Counted from the first letter of the stretch, positions 42,559 through 52,165 are shown. The stretch is DNA of 64,000 bases from Ferrovibrio terrae (GCF_007197755.1 NZ_CP041636.1:558001-622000); one strand, 5' to 3'. Numbers and translations are program-made. Notes: generated by a model not told the origin, from the letters alone.

Positions 42559-43845
42559 ATGTCAGCGCTTGATCAGGTCGATGTGACGGATATCAAGCGT
42601 GCGGTCGATAGCCTGCGCGGCGAGGCGACCGCCCTGCTGTCCGACCTGGTGCGCTGCCCGTCCCTGCTGGGCGAGGAAAAAAGTGCGCAGGATCTGGTTC
42701 GCGGCGTATTCGAAGGCATGCAACTGCAAGTCGACGAATTCGCCATCGACGACACAAAACTGAAACAGCATCCGGGTTATTCGCCTTCCATCGTCTCCTA
42801 CGAAGGCCGGCACAATATCGTCGGTCTCCACAAGCCACGCCATGGTACGCGGGGGAAATCCCTGATCTTCAACGGCCATATCGACGTCGTGCCGGTTGGC
42901 GCCGAAAGGCTGTGGACAAAACCGCCATTCGAACCATGGACTGATGGCGACAAACTCTATGGCCGTGGTGCCGGCGACATGAAGGCCGGTATCGTCGCCT
43001 ATATCGTCGCCATGAAGGCGCTGAAGAACATGGGCCTGGAGCCGGCCGCCGACGTGATCCTGCAGTCGGTGGTGGAAGAGGAATGCACCGGCAATGGCGC
43101 GCTGGCCTGTCTGGTGCAGGGCTATCGCGCCGATGCCGCCATCATCCCCGAACCGCTCAACTGCATCATGCACGCCCAGATGGGTGTGATGTGGCTAGCG
43201 TTGGAAGTGGCCGGAAAACCTGTACATGCTTCCGTCGCTCACACTGGCGTGGCGGCTATCGATTTTGCGCTCTACATGTTTGGCGAGTTGAAGAACCTTG
43301 AGCAGAAATGGAATGCGCCGGAGCATCGGCATACGGAGTATCGCGGGCACGAGCATCCGGTGAATTTCAATCTCGGCAAGATCCAGGGCGGTGAATGGGC
43401 CTCCTCGGTGCCGACAGCCTGCCGCGCCGATCTCCGCCTCGGCTTTTATCCCGGCGTCGCGCCAGCCGAGGTGCGCGAAACCGTCGAGCAGATCTTCGCC
43501 GAGGCACATCGCAAGCATCCACAAAGCAATAGCATCGAATACAAGGTGATCTACGAGGGCTTCCAGGCCGAAGGCTTCGTGCTCGACATCAACTCGCCGA
43601 TGGTGACAACACTGGCCGACTGTCACCGGAGTGTCGCGGGAAGCGAAGTGACCTTCAATGCCTTCACCGGCACCACCGATGCCCGTTTCTTCAATCTTTA
43701 TGGCAATATTCCTGCCACCTGCTATGGGCCGACGGCCGCCAATATCCACGGCATCGACGAATGGGTCTCCATCGACAGCATGATGGAAGTCGCCAGCGTG
43801 CTTGCCACTTTCACTGCAAGCTGGTGCGGCACCAATCGCATCTGA
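42559..43845 (+). CDS. ArgE/DapE family M20 deacylase
   Basis: 428-aa zinc amidohydrolase of the M20 family, which removes acyl groups from N-acyl amino acids or hydrolyses dipeptides. The metal-site motifs are FNGHIDVVP, GRGAGDMKAG, the EEE of VVEEECTGNG, and a late TAANIHG. The start ATG at 42559 has GAGGG upstream; an open frame to 42382 lies within the ATPase gene. It follows the importer by 32 bp and precedes an amidase by 32 bp, suggesting intracellular processing of the imported compound. Confidence 0.91.
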   Translation: MSALDQVDVTDIKRAVDSLRGEATALLSDLVRCPSLLGEEKSAQDLVRGVFEGMQLQVDEFAIDDTKLKQHPGYSPSIVSYEGRHNIVGLHKPRHGTRGKSLIFNGHIDVVPVGAERLWTKPPFEPWTDGDKLYGRGAGDMKAGIVAYIVAMKALKNMGLEPAADVILQSVVEEECTGNGALACLVQGYRADAAIIPEPLNCIMHAQMGVMWLALEVAGKPVHASVAHTGVAAIDFALYMFGELKNLEQKWNAPEHRHTEYRGHEHPVNFNLGKIQGGEWASSVPTACRADLRLGFYPGVAPAEVRETVEQIFAEAHRKHPQSNSIEYKVIYEGFQAEGFVLDINSPMVTTLADCHRSVAGSEVTFNAFTGTTDARFFNLYGNIPATCYGPTAANIHGIDEWVSIDSMMEVASVLATFTASWCGTNRI

Positions 43846-43877
43846 TAACAATAAAACCCGTCCGCCACGAGGATAGC

Positions 43878-45266
43878 ATGACCGACCTGCATGACCTGAG
43901 CGCTCACGAACTCTGGATGGGATACCGCACTGGTGCGATTTCGCCGGTCGAAGCGACCAAGGCGGCGCTGAAGCGCATCGCGGCCTGGGAGCCCAAGATC
44001 AATGCCATGTACATCGTCGATGCTGAAGGCGCGCTGGCACAGGCCAGGGCCTCCGAGCAGCGCTGGCGCAGGGGTCAGCAACTCAGCCCGCTGGACGGCG
44101 TGCCGATCACGCTGAAGGAGAATATCGCCAGCAAGGGCGTGCCGACACCGATTGGCACGGCGGCGGCCATACTGACGCCGAGCACGACGGATGCACCGCC
44201 GGCGGCGCGGGTGCGCGAGGCCGGCTGCGTTTTCCTCGGCAAGACCACGATGCCTGATTTCGGCATGCTGGCCTCGGGCGTGTCCAGCCTGCATGGCACG
44301 ACGCGCAATCCCTGGAACCTGAAGCGCAACACCGCAGGTTCGTCCTCTGGCGCCGGCGCTGCCGTCGCCGCCGGCTATGGCCCGCTGGCGCTTGGCACCG
44401 ATATCGGCGGCTCGGTCCGCCTGCCGGCAGCTTACAATGGCATCTTCGCGCTGAAACCCAGCCTGGGCCGCATCCCGATCAATCCGCCCTATCTCGGCCG
44501 CGTTACCGGGCCGATGACACGCACGGTGATGGACAGCGCCATGCTGATGAACCATCTGACCCTGCCGGATGGCCGCGATTACATGTCACTGCCGTTTGAC
44601 GAGCGCGATTATCCCAAGCTGCTGGATGGCGAGGTGAAGGGTCTGAAGATCGGCCTGCTGCTGGACGCCGGCCTTGGCCTGCCGGTGCAGCCGGCTGTGC
44701 GCAAGGCGGTGGAACAGGCGGCGAAACTGTTTGAATCGGCCGGCGCGCGCGTCGAACTGGTTAAACCTTTCATGACCCAGGCGATGGCCGACGGTCTGAA
44801 TACTTTCTTCCAGGCCCGCGCCTATAGCGATTTCGCAGCCATGCCGACGGAACGCCAAACCAAGGTACTGCCCTATATCGCCACCTGGTGCGGCATGGCC
44901 GCCAACTATACCGCCGTCGAGGCGATGCGCGCGCTGGGCCAGGTCTTTGCCCTGCGCGAAGCGACGGTGGCCGCCACCCTGCCGTTTGACTATGTGATCA
45001 GTCCGACCTCCCCGATCACCGCCTACGACGCCGAGGAAGCCGCGCCCGGCAACGATCCGCAATTCAAGTCGGAGCACATCCGCTTCACCGCACCCTTCAA
45101 TCAGTCAGAGCAGCCGGCCGCCTCGATCTGTGCCGGCTATGACGAGGACGGCCTGCCGATTGGTCTGCAGATCGTCGGCCAGCGCTTCGACGATGCCGGC
45201 GTGCTGCGCCTGTCGCATATCTACGAACAAATGCGGCCGGCCCTGCGCGCGTGGCCAGAACCCTAA
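43878..45266 (+). CDS. Amidase (amidase signature family)
   Basis: 462-aa amidase with the Lys-cis-Ser-Ser triad: K80 in TLKENI, S155 in AGSSSGAG and S179 in DIGGSVR, spaced as in characterised members. It hydrolyses a carboxamide to acid and ammonia; the substrate cannot be read from sequence. The ATG at 43878 has GAGG upstream. It is the last gene of the importer-deacylase block. Confidence 0.92.
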   Translation: MTDLHDLSAHELWMGYRTGAISPVEATKAALKRIAAWEPKINAMYIVDAEGALAQARASEQRWRRGQQLSPLDGVPITLKENIASKGVPTPIGTAAAILTPSTTDAPPAARVREAGCVFLGKTTMPDFGMLASGVSSLHGTTRNPWNLKRNTAGSSSGAGAAVAAGYGPLALGTDIGGSVRLPAAYNGIFALKPSLGRIPINPPYLGRVTGPMTRTVMDSAMLMNHLTLPDGRDYMSLPFDERDYPKLLDGEVKGLKIGLLLDAGLGLPVQPAVRKAVEQAAKLFESAGARVELVKPFMTQAMADGLNTFFQARAYSDFAAMPTERQTKVLPYIATWCGMAANYTAVEAMRALGQVFALREATVAATLPFDYVISPTSPITAYDAEEAAPGNDPQFKSEHIRFTAPFNQSEQPAASICAGYDEDGLPIGLQIVGQRFDDAGVLRLSHIYEQMRPALRAWPEP

Positions 45267-45306
45267 ACAGCTTTCCCCGCTCACGGAAAACCGCTAAGCA
45301 TCCGCC

Positions 45307-46179
45307 ATGACTTCTGTGGTATCCGGCGGCACCGGTTTTATTGGCCGGCATCTGGTGCGGCAGCTTGCCGAGATGGGCGAGGCCGTGCATGTGCTGGCAC
45401 GCCCGGAGTCACAGGCTGCCGACCTGCCGCGGAATGTGACGCTCCATCGCATTGTCGATCCGCAGGAACTCGGCGCCCTGCTGCAGGAATTGCAGCCGGA
45501 AACCTGTTTTCACCTCGCCACACATTATGTGCATGCCGCGGCCGCGGCCGAAATACCGGCGCTGATCGCAGCCAATCTCGGCTTCGCGGCCCAATTTGCC
45601 GATGCAGCAGCACGAAGCGGCTGCAAGGCTTTCGTCAACACCGGCACGGCCTCGCAACTCAATACTCGCGGTGCCTATATGCCGGCCTCGCTTTATGCCG
45701 CCAGCAAGCAGGCCTTCGAGGATCTGTTGGTTTATTTCGACCGCCGCGCCGGCCTGCCCTGTACCAGCGTGCTGCTGTATGACACCTACGGTCCTGGCGA
45801 TACACGTAACAAGCTGCTGGCGCAGTTGATCCATGCTGCGAAAACCGGCACGCCGATCGATCTCAGCCCCGGCGAGCAGGAAATCGACCTGCTGCATATC
45901 GACGATGCGGTGGCCGGCCTGGCAGCGGCAGCCCGCGCCCTGCATGGCGGCGCCACGCATCCGGCGCATTACACGCTGTCGTCACGCCAGCCGATGACCA
46001 TCCGCACGCTCACCGACCTGATCCGGGCGAATGGAGGCGATCGGCTGCAGACCAACTGGGGCACGCGGCCGTATCGCGATGGCGAGGTGATGCAGACCTG
46101 GAAGGGCGGCACACCACCGCCGGACTGGGCAGCGCGGCGCAAGCTAGAGGACTTCCTGCGCGAAAGCCTGACGTCCTAG
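45307..46179 (+). CDS. NAD-dependent epimerase/dehydratase (probable NDP-sugar 4-reductase)
   Basis: 290-aa extended short-chain dehydrogenase with the nucleotide-binding motif GGTGFIGRH (7-15) and catalytic Tyr130-x3-Lys134 (YAASK). It resembles RfbJ-type reductases that act on 4-keto CDP-sugars. It lies 40 bp after the amidase gene but faces the CDP-sugar operon tail to tail, and I assign it to that pathway as the final 4-keto reductase. That assignment is inference. Confidence 0.86.
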   Translation: MTSVVSGGTGFIGRHLVRQLAEMGEAVHVLARPESQAADLPRNVTLHRIVDPQELGALLQELQPETCFHLATHYVHAAAAAEIPALIAANLGFAAQFADAAARSGCKAFVNTGTASQLNTRGAYMPASLYAASKQAFEDLLVYFDRRAGLPCTSVLLYDTYGPGDTRNKLLAQLIHAAKTGTPIDLSPGEQEIDLLHIDDAVAGLAAAARALHGGATHPAHYTLSSRQPMTIRTLTDLIRANGGDRLQTNWGTRPYRDGEVMQTWKGGTPPPDWAARRKLEDFLRESLTS

Positions 46180-46188
46180 CCCCAGAGA

Positions 46189-46764
46189 CTAGGCCCGCGC
46201 CTTGGCGATGAAGGCCTCTATCGGGTCGTAAAAATCGGCTTCAAAGGCACGGATTTTTTCCTCTGGCCAGTCCCACCAGCGAATGTCCAGCAGGGCCGCC
46301 GCGATCTCCGGCGCAAAACGATGCTTGATCAGGCGCGCCGGATTGCCGGCCACAATGCCATAAGCCGGCACATCGCGCGCGACAACGGCGCCGGCTGCGA
46401 TAATTGCCCCGTCGCCAACCGTGACACCGGACAGCACCATGGCGCGCGCGCCGATCCAGACGTCGTTGCCGATCCGCACCGGGCCCTTGGTGATGGCATC
46501 TGCATTACCGGCTTGGGGATGCAGCAGCTTGGTGCGGAACGGATAAGTGGACACCAGTCCGGTCGGATGATCGGCCCGGCCGAAGATCATCACCTCGGGC
46601 CCGACCGAACAGAAAGCGCCGACTGAAATCGGCGCCGAAGCATTCGGCTGCACGAAGTTGCGCTTTGACAAGCCATAGGTATGACGGCCAACGCTGACAT
46701 GCGCCGGCCAGCCTTCTGGTTTGCGTAAGCCCAGTTTTTCCCGCAGTCGACGCCAGCCGCTCAT
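46189..46764 (-). CDS. CatB-like hexapeptide O-acetyltransferase
   Basis: 191-aa left-handed beta-helix acyltransferase. The hexapeptide repeats are visible in [17 protein letters not shown] and [33 protein letters not shown] (e.g. [11 protein letters not shown]), followed by [11 protein letters not shown]. It probably acetylates a sugar of the surface polysaccharide with acetyl-CoA. The start ATG at 46764 overlaps the rfbC-like stop (ATGA). It is the last gene of the six-gene sugar operon. Confidence 0.9.
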   Translation of the reverse strand: MSGWRRLREKLGLRKPEGWPAHVSVGRHTYGLSKRNFVQPNASAPISVGAFCSVGPEVMIFGRADHPTGLVSTYPFRTKLLHPQAGNADAITKGPVRIGNDVWIGARAMVLSGVTVGDGAIIAAGAVVARDVPAYGIVAGNPARLIKHRFAPEIAAALLDIRWWDWPEEKIRAFEADFYDPIEAFIAKARA

Positions 46765-47300
46765 GATGAGGCTCCCGTATAGTCCGGCCACGCAGTATCG
46801 CGCTGATTGATCACCACAGGCGCAAAAGGCCAAGCGATTCCAAGCGCCGGATCGTTCCAGCGCAAGCCGCCGGTGCAGCCGGGCTGCTCGCCCTCGCTCA
46901 GTTCATAGAGAACATCCGCTTCGTCGGTCAACGTCAGGAAACCATGCGCGAAACCATGCGGGACGAACAATGCCCGGTTATTGTCGGCACTGAGCTCGAC
47001 AGAGAACCAGTGTCCGCGCGTTGCCGATGCCGGACGGATATCGACGACGACATCGAAGATCGCGCCACGTAGGCAGCGCACCAGCTTGGCCTGCCGCACC
47101 GGTGCCTTCTGGAAATGCAGGCCACGCAGAGTGCCGCGCTTCAGATTGTGGCTGAGCCCACCCTGGCGTGGGGTGAAGTCGATGCGGGCGACAGCAAAGG
47201 CTTCCGTATCATGCAGGCGATGAAAATAGCCACGCTCGTCGCGGCTGGGCGTGGTGTCGACCGTAAAAAGTCCATCGAACCCGGTCGCCGCGATCTGCAT
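46761..47300 (-). CDS. dTDP-4-dehydrorhamnose 3,5-epimerase family protein (RfbC-like)
   Basis: 179-aa cupin-fold epimerase. LRGLHFQ carries the catalytic His, and [12 protein letters not shown] and a Tyr in VLYELSE complete the site. Next to CDP-glucose genes, and with no dTDP-sugar genes around, it most likely epimerises a CDP-4-keto-6-deoxyhexose intermediate rather than the rhamnose precursor. It follows the methyltransferase gene by 2 bp. Confidence 0.9.
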   Translation of the reverse strand: MQIAATGFDGLFTVDTTPSRDERGYFHRLHDTEAFAVARIDFTPRQGGLSHNLKRGTLRGLHFQKAPVRQAKLVRCLRGAIFDVVVDIRPASATRGHWFSVELSADNNRALFVPHGFAHGFLTLTDEADVLYELSEGEQPGCTGGLRWNDPALGIAWPFAPVVINQRDTAWPDYTGASS

Positions 47301-47302
47301 GG

Positions 47303-48526
47303 TCAGAAAATCTGCATCTGCGGGATGGCAATCACAAAATGTCCGTTCCAGTCACGGATTTTCGACTGTTCCGCTGCGATCTCGTTCTTCAGATTCCATG
47401 GCAGGATCAGCAGATAATCCGGCCGGTCCTCGACGATCGCCTCGGGTGCGCGGATCGGAATCTGCGAGCCCGGCAGCAGGTGTCTCTGCTTGTGCGGATT
47501 CTTGTCGTAGGCCGCCACAATATCCTGCGCCATGATGCCGCAGTAATTCAGCAGCGTGTTGCCCTTGGCGGCCGCGCCATAGGCGCAGACCTTTCTGCCA
47601 TCGGTTTTGGCGGCCACCAGGAAGCCGCGCAGTTCATCCCGCACGGTGGCCACGCGCGGTGCGAAGTCATCATAGGCAGCCAGCGTATCGAGGCCGGCCG
47701 CCGCTTCCTTCTTGCGCAACTTGGCCAGCCCCACGGTATCGACGTGGTCCGCACCGCGATGGCAAACATAGAGTCGCAGTGAGCCGCCATGCGTCGACAG
47801 CTCCTCGACATCAAAGACGCGCAAGCCATGTGCAGCGAATATCTTCTCAGCGGCCAGCAGCGACAGATAAGAATAATGCTCGTGGTAAATCGTATCGAAC
47901 TGAACCTGCTCGATCAGGTTCAGCAGATGCGGAAATTCGACCGTCAGCACGCCCTGCGGTTTCAGCAAAACGGCAAAGCCGGAGATGAATTGATTCAGCT
48001 CTGGCACATGCGCCATCACGTTGTTGGCGGTCATCAGATCGGCCGCCTTGCCGGCAGCGTGCAATCGCTCGGCAGTTTCGCGATTGAAGAAGGCGACTTC
48101 GGAGGGAATACCTTTCTCCAGGGCCGCGGCCGCGACATTGGCGGCCGGCTCGACGCCCAGAACACCGATCCCGGCTGCCTTGAAATGCTGCAGCAGATAG
48201 CCATCGTTGCTGGCGACCTCGACCACCAGCGACTGTGCATCAAGCCCGAAACGCTGCGTCATCGATTCTGCATAACGGCGGGCATGCTCGACCCAGCTGG
48301 TGGCGTAGGACGAGAAATAGGCATAGTCGGAAAAGATCGCTTCCGCCGGCACGTCATGATCCACCTGCACCAGCAGACAATTCTCGCAGACCCGGGCATG
48401 CAGCGGATAGCGCGGCTCGGGTTGGCCGGCCTTCTCCATCGAAACATAGGAATTGGCCAATGGCTGCAGGCCCAGATCGACAAAGCTGCGCGTCAGCGGC
48501 TTATGGCAAAAGCGGCACTTACTCAT
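47303..48526 (-). CDS. NDP-hexose C-methyltransferase (class I SAM-dependent)
   Basis: 407-aa enzyme with the three-part layout of sugar C-methyltransferases: an N-terminal zinc module (C4, C7, C47, C50 in KCRFC and VCENC), a SAM-binding Rossmann domain (VVEVASNDGYLLQHF near 101-115) and a C-terminal second Rossmann-like domain (KVCAYGAAAKGNTLLNY). Relatives methylate C-3 of 4-keto NDP-sugars. It overlaps the rfbG stop (ATGA). Confidence 0.91.
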   Translation of the reverse strand: MSKCRFCHKPLTRSFVDLGLQPLANSYVSMEKAGQPEPRYPLHARVCENCLLVQVDHDVPAEAIFSDYAYFSSYATSWVEHARRYAESMTQRFGLDAQSLVVEVASNDGYLLQHFKAAGIGVLGVEPAANVAAAALEKGIPSEVAFFNRETAERLHAAGKAADLMTANNVMAHVPELNQFISGFAVLLKPQGVLTVEFPHLLNLIEQVQFDTIYHEHYSYLSLLAAEKIFAAHGLRVFDVEELSTHGGSLRLYVCHRGADHVDTVGLAKLRKKEAAAGLDTLAAYDDFAPRVATVRDELRGFLVAAKTDGRKVCAYGAAAKGNTLLNYCGIMAQDIVAAYDKNPHKQRHLLPGSQIPIRAPEAIVEDRPDYLLILPWNLKNEIAAEQSKIRDWNGHFVIAIPQMQIF

Positions 48527-49575
48527 AGTCCATCCTCGAAAGCGGCGATCTGGCGGTCGGTCAGCACTGCGGCCTCCGCTCCGGACATCCAGTCACGATA
48601 CCATGCCACGGTGGCGGCCAGCGCCCCCTGCGTGGTGAAACGGGGCTGCCAGCTTAAGGACTGCTGCGCCAACCGCGCATCCAGCGCCAGCACGCCCTTC
48701 TCGCCGATTTCCTGCTGCGGCTCGTGTCGCCAGGCCGGCGCCCCGAAGGCACGGGTCAGATCAGTGGCAATGGTGCCGACGGTAATGCGCTGGTCTTCCA
48801 GCGGGCCGAAATTCAGTCTTTCAGACAGGCCGGTTTTTCCGGCATGCAGGGCCTCGGCATAGCGCAAATAGCCATGCACGGGATCCAGTACATGCTGCCA
48901 CGGCCGGGTCGCTTCAGGCCGGCGCAGCACCACGCTGTCCTGCCTCTGTGCGGCGCGCACGATATCGGGGATCAGCCGGTCGGCCGACCAGTCGCCGCCA
49001 CCGATCACATTGCCGGCGCGCGCGGTGCCAACCTTGTGCCGACCGGCGAAGAAGCTTTTCACCCAGCTGTGCACGGCAATCTCGGTGGCAGCCTTGGAGG
49101 CCGAGTAGGGATCGTCACCGCCGAGCGGTGCGCTTTCGGGAAACGCCGCGCCGCTTTCGTTATTGGCGTAGACCTTGTCGGTGGTGACGATCACGGCGGT
49201 CAGCGGCCGCGCATGATGACGCATCGCCTCCAGCAGGTGGATCGTGCCGAGCACATTGCTGGTCCAGTTGCCGACCGGATCGCGGTAGCTGGCCGGCACC
49301 AGCGCCTGCGCCGCGAAATGCAGCACGATCTCGGGCTGCGCCGCCGCCATCGCCGCGCTCACGGCATTCGCATCGCGCAGATCGGCCAGCATTTCGCCGG
49401 CCAGCGGGGTTTTCAGCAGGGCATGCAGGCTGGGCTCGGTCTCGGGCGGCAGGGCAAAGCCGTAAACCTGCGCGCCCAGCCGATGCAGCCAGCGTGCCGC
49501 CCAGGCGCCCTTGAAGCCGGTATGGCCGGTCAGCAGAACGCGGCGATGGCGCCAGAAATCCCGCAACACGACCAT
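48523..49575 (-). CDS. rfbG: CDP-glucose 4,6-dehydratase
   Basis: 350-aa NAD-dependent extended short-chain dehydrogenase that converts CDP-glucose to CDP-4-keto-6-deoxyglucose. It has the GHTGFKGAW motif (17-25), typical of RfbG, and the catalytic YSASK. It follows rfbF by 3 bp, and both products act in sequence. Confidence 0.94.
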   Translation of the reverse strand: MVVLRDFWRHRRVLLTGHTGFKGAWAARWLHRLGAQVYGFALPPETEPSLHALLKTPLAGEMLADLRDANAVSAAMAAAQPEIVLHFAAQALVPASYRDPVGNWTSNVLGTIHLLEAMRHHARPLTAVIVTTDKVYANNESGAAFPESAPLGGDDPYSASKAATEIAVHSWVKSFFAGRHKVGTARAGNVIGGGDWSADRLIPDIVRAAQRQDSVVLRRPEATRPWQHVLDPVHGYLRYAEALHAGKTGLSERLNFGPLEDQRITVGTIATDLTRAFGAPAWRHEPQQEIGEKGVLALDARLAQQSLSWQPRFTTQGALAATVAWYRDWMSGAEAAVLTDRQIAAFEDGL

Positions 49576-49578
49576 GCT

Positions 49579-50352
49579 TCAGCCCCAGACCTTCCAGGGC
49601 GCCTTGCCACCGGTCCACAGCGATTCCAGCACCAGGCGCTCGCGCACCGTATCCATCGGCTGCCAGAAGCCGTCATGCCGGAAGGCCTGCAGCTGGCCTT
49701 CACTGGCGAGCTTCTCCAGCGGCGCGCGCTCCCAGACGGTCTTGTCGTCGGTGACATAGTCCAGCACCTTGCGCGACAGCACGAAGAAACCGCCATTGAT
49801 CAGGCCGCCATCGCCGCGCGGCTTCTCGCGGAAGCCGGTCACGCTGTCACCATCCATGGTCAGCGCGCCGAAACGACCCGGCGGCGTCACCGCGGCCATG
49901 GTGGCCAGCTTGCCGTGCTGGCGATGGAAGGCCAGCGAGGCAGTAATGTCGATATCGGACACGCCGTCGCCATAGGTCATGCAGAAGGTGTCGTCGTCCT
50001 GCAGCCAGCGCGCCACGCGCTTCAGCCGGCCGCCGGTCTCGGTCGCTTCGCCGGTTTCCACCAGCGTCACCTTCCAGGGCTCGGGCGCGCCACTCAGGTA
50101 TTCCAGTTTGTTCTGCGCCAGATCGATGGTGACATCGGCGGCATGCAGCACGTAATTGGCGAAATATTCCTTGATCACATAGCCCTTGTAGCCGAGGCAG
50201 ATGATGAAATCGGTGATGCCATGGGCGGCATAGATTTTCATGATATGCCACAGGATCGGCCGGCCGCCGATTTCGACCATCGGCTTGGGCCGCAGCACGC
50301 TTTCCTCGGTGATGCGGGTGCCGTAGCCGCCCGCCAGGATGACAGCCTTCAT
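49579..50352 (-). CDS. rfbF: Glucose-1-phosphate cytidylyltransferase
   Basis: 257-aa nucleotidyltransferase that makes CDP-glucose from glucose-1-phosphate and CTP. The N-terminal AVILAGGYGTRITEES (3-18) is the nucleotide-binding loop, and PKPMVEIGGRPILWHIMKIY (core KPMVEIGGRPILWH) is typical of RfbF rather than RmlA. It is the first committed step of the CDP-sugar pathway. It overlaps the glycosyltransferase stop (ATGA). Confidence 0.95.
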   Translation of the reverse strand: MKAVILAGGYGTRITEESVLRPKPMVEIGGRPILWHIMKIYAAHGITDFIICLGYKGYVIKEYFANYVLHAADVTIDLAQNKLEYLSGAPEPWKVTLVETGEATETGGRLKRVARWLQDDDTFCMTYGDGVSDIDITASLAFHRQHGKLATMAAVTPPGRFGALTMDGDSVTGFREKPRGDGGLINGGFFVLSRKVLDYVTDDKTVWERAPLEKLASEGQLQAFRHDGFWQPMDTVRERLVLESLWTGGKAPWKVWG

Positions 50353-51233
50353 CGCGATTTCATCCCCATCAGATAAGCCAGCGTGCCGCAGAACCGGCCG
50401 GCGTCGCGCAGGCCCTTATTGCGAAAATCGGTCAGCAGGTACAACGGCGACTTCAGGCCGAATTTCAGCAGAGCCGGCAGGGCAATGCGCCACATGGCCG
50501 CCCGGCCTTTATACTTCTGCTCGATATACAGCCGCGACCACGCCATATGCCAGAATTTTTCCCAGTGCTTGTCCCAGCTGCGCTTGATCGAGCCGCCGCC
50601 GACATGATCAGTCACCGCATCGGCCACGCGGATCAGCTGCCAGCCGGCGCGGCGCAGCCGGATGCAGAAATCGTCGTCTTCGTAATAGAGGAAGATCGCC
50701 GGATCGAAGCCCTGCACCGCATCCAGCGCGGCGCGGCGCACCAGCATGGCGGCGCCGGAGACATAGCCGGCGCTGATATCGCCTTCCGGCTCGGGGTCGA
50801 CGCGCCTGGGCGACATCTCGGCGCGACGGAACATGTCGACGTCATGCGACACTTCCCAGTCGCCGGCGGGTGTGCGCAACGCCGGCGCCAGCACGCCGGC
50901 CTGCGGATAGCGTTCGGCGGCAGCCAGCAGGCGGGCGAGGCAATCGGGGCGCAGCTTGGCATCGGGATTGACCAGCAGCACGAAGTCGCTGTCCGTGGCC
51001 TGAGCCAGCCCCTGGTTGGCGGCATTGCCGAAACCGCGTCCGGTCTCGTTGGTGATCAGGGTCGGTAGCGGAGTATGCGAGCGGATCATGTCGCGCGTGG
51101 CATCCCGGCTGGCGTTGTCGGTCACCACCAGTGGGCAGCCCGGCGGCAGATGGGCCAAAAATTCGCCGATGACGTGCTCGCCGTAATGGGTCACGGTCAC
51201 GACGGTGATCGTTGGCGTCGCCGCAGGGGCCAT
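50349..51233 (-). CDS. Glycosyltransferase family 2 (rhamnosyltransferase-like)
   Basis: 294-aa GT-A enzyme: VVTVTHYGEHVIGEF at the start, DNASRD, the LLVNPDAKL metal-binding region, and YYEDDDFCIRLRRAG. Such enzymes add a deoxysugar to a lipid-linked glycan at the inner membrane. It is the first gene of the CDP-sugar operon, so it may transfer the sugar that the operon makes. The start is set at the ATG at 51233; a GTG at 51254 is possible. Neither has a clear ribosome-binding site. Confidence 0.88.
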   Translation of the reverse strand: MAPAATPTITVVTVTHYGEHVIGEFLAHLPPGCPLVVTDNASRDATRDMIRSHTPLPTLITNETGRGFGNAANQGLAQATDSDFVLLVNPDAKLRPDCLARLLAAAERYPQAGVLAPALRTPAGDWEVSHDVDMFRRAEMSPRRVDPEPEGDISAGYVSGAAMLVRRAALDAVQGFDPAIFLYYEDDDFCIRLRRAGWQLIRVADAVTDHVGGGSIKRSWDKHWEKFWHMAWSRLYIEQKYKGRAAMWRIALPALLKFGLKSPLYLLTDFRNKGLRDAGRFCGTLAYLMGMKSR

Positions 51234-51317
51234 CGACGGGTTCACTGGCTGCACATTCCGGCTGGAGTTTCAGGGGTTTTACACAGATTCGGCAGCCCAG
51301 GCGAGGCCTTGCTCGGC

Positions 51318-51347
51318 TGGACTTGTATATACAATTGAACCTATACT
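51318..51347 (+). promoter_or_regulatory. hutC promoter with HutC-type operator
   Basis: TGGACT (51318-51323) and TATACT (51342-51347) lie 18 bp apart. Between them sits the perfect 12-bp palindrome TTGTATATACAA (51323-51334), which fits HutC sites (TGTA/TACA half-sites). A bound HutC would shield the promoter, giving autorepression relieved by urocanate. The site also lies in front of the divergent sugar operon. Confidence 0.7.
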
Positions 51348-51388
51348 GGCCGGGCCAGGAAGACAGGGCCATACAGCAGGGAAAACCG

Positions 51389-52153
51389 ATGCCCGGGCCA
51401 GCCGCCGTTTCGCAGAACGGACCGACGCCGCGCTATCGCCGCGTCAAGGAATTCATCGTCAGGCATATCGAGGCCGGCGACTGGCGTGCCGGCGACCAGG
51501 TGCCGTCGGAAAGCGTCCTAGTTAAGCAGCTCAAGGTCAGTCGCATGACGGTGAACCGGGCGCTGCGCGAGCTGACCCACGAGGGTCTGGTCGTGCGTGT
51601 GCAGGGCACCGGCACATTCGTGGCCGAAAAACGCCCTATCTTCAATCTGGTAGAACTGCGCAATATTGCCGAGGAAATCGCCGAACGCGGCCAGCGTCAT
51701 ACCGCGCGTGTCGAATTGCTGCAGGCCGAGCGTGCCACCGTCGACCTGGCCCGCGAGCTCGGTCTCAATCCCCAGGCCGGAATCTATCATTCCGTGCTGG
51801 TGCATATGGCCGACGGCATCCCGCTGCAGGTGGAAGACCGTTTCGTCAATCCGGCCATGGCCCCGGGCTATCTGGACGCCGATTTCACCACGCAGACCCC
51901 GAATGAGTTTTTGATGAGGTCAGCGCCTGCCACCGAGGTGGAACACATCGTCGAGGCGGCGATGGCAGATGCGCGCATCCGCAAGCTGCTGAAAATCGCT
52001 GCCAGCGAGCCCTGCCTGCGGCTACGGCGGCGCACCTGGGCCGGCAGCCAGATCGTGTCGGCAGCCGTGCTCTGGTATCCCGGCCACGCCCACCGTTTCA
52101 CCACCCGCTTCTCCTATCGCGCCGACGGCACGTCGAAGCGCAGCTATCTCTGA
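51389..52153 (+). CDS. hutC: HutC-like GntR family repressor
   Basis: 254-aa GntR/HutC regulator: winged helix (about 15-80; YRRVKEFIVRHIEAGDW, QVPSESVLVKQLKVSRMTVNRAL, cores given) and a UTRA ligand domain (from about 95). It precedes hutU by 12 bp. HutC represses hut genes until urocanate binds. The ATG at 51389 has AGGG upstream; a longer open frame to 51212 would read through the promoter and operator and is rejected. Confidence 0.92.
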   Translation: MPGPAAVSQNGPTPRYRRVKEFIVRHIEAGDWRAGDQVPSESVLVKQLKVSRMTVNRALRELTHEGLVVRVQGTGTFVAEKRPIFNLVELRNIAEEIAERGQRHTARVELLQAERATVDLARELGLNPQAGIYHSVLVHMADGIPLQVEDRFVNPAMAPGYLDADFTTQTPNEFLMRSAPATEVEHIVEAAMADARIRKLLKIAASEPCLRLRRRTWAGSQIVSAAVLWYPGHAHRFTTRFSYRADGTSKRSYL

Positions 52154-52165
52154 ACGAGGCTTACC

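Noticed and set aside
48724-50376. A 550-codon plus-strand open frame opposite rfbG and rfbF
   Set aside because: Shadow frame spanning two clear sugar-nucleotide genes.
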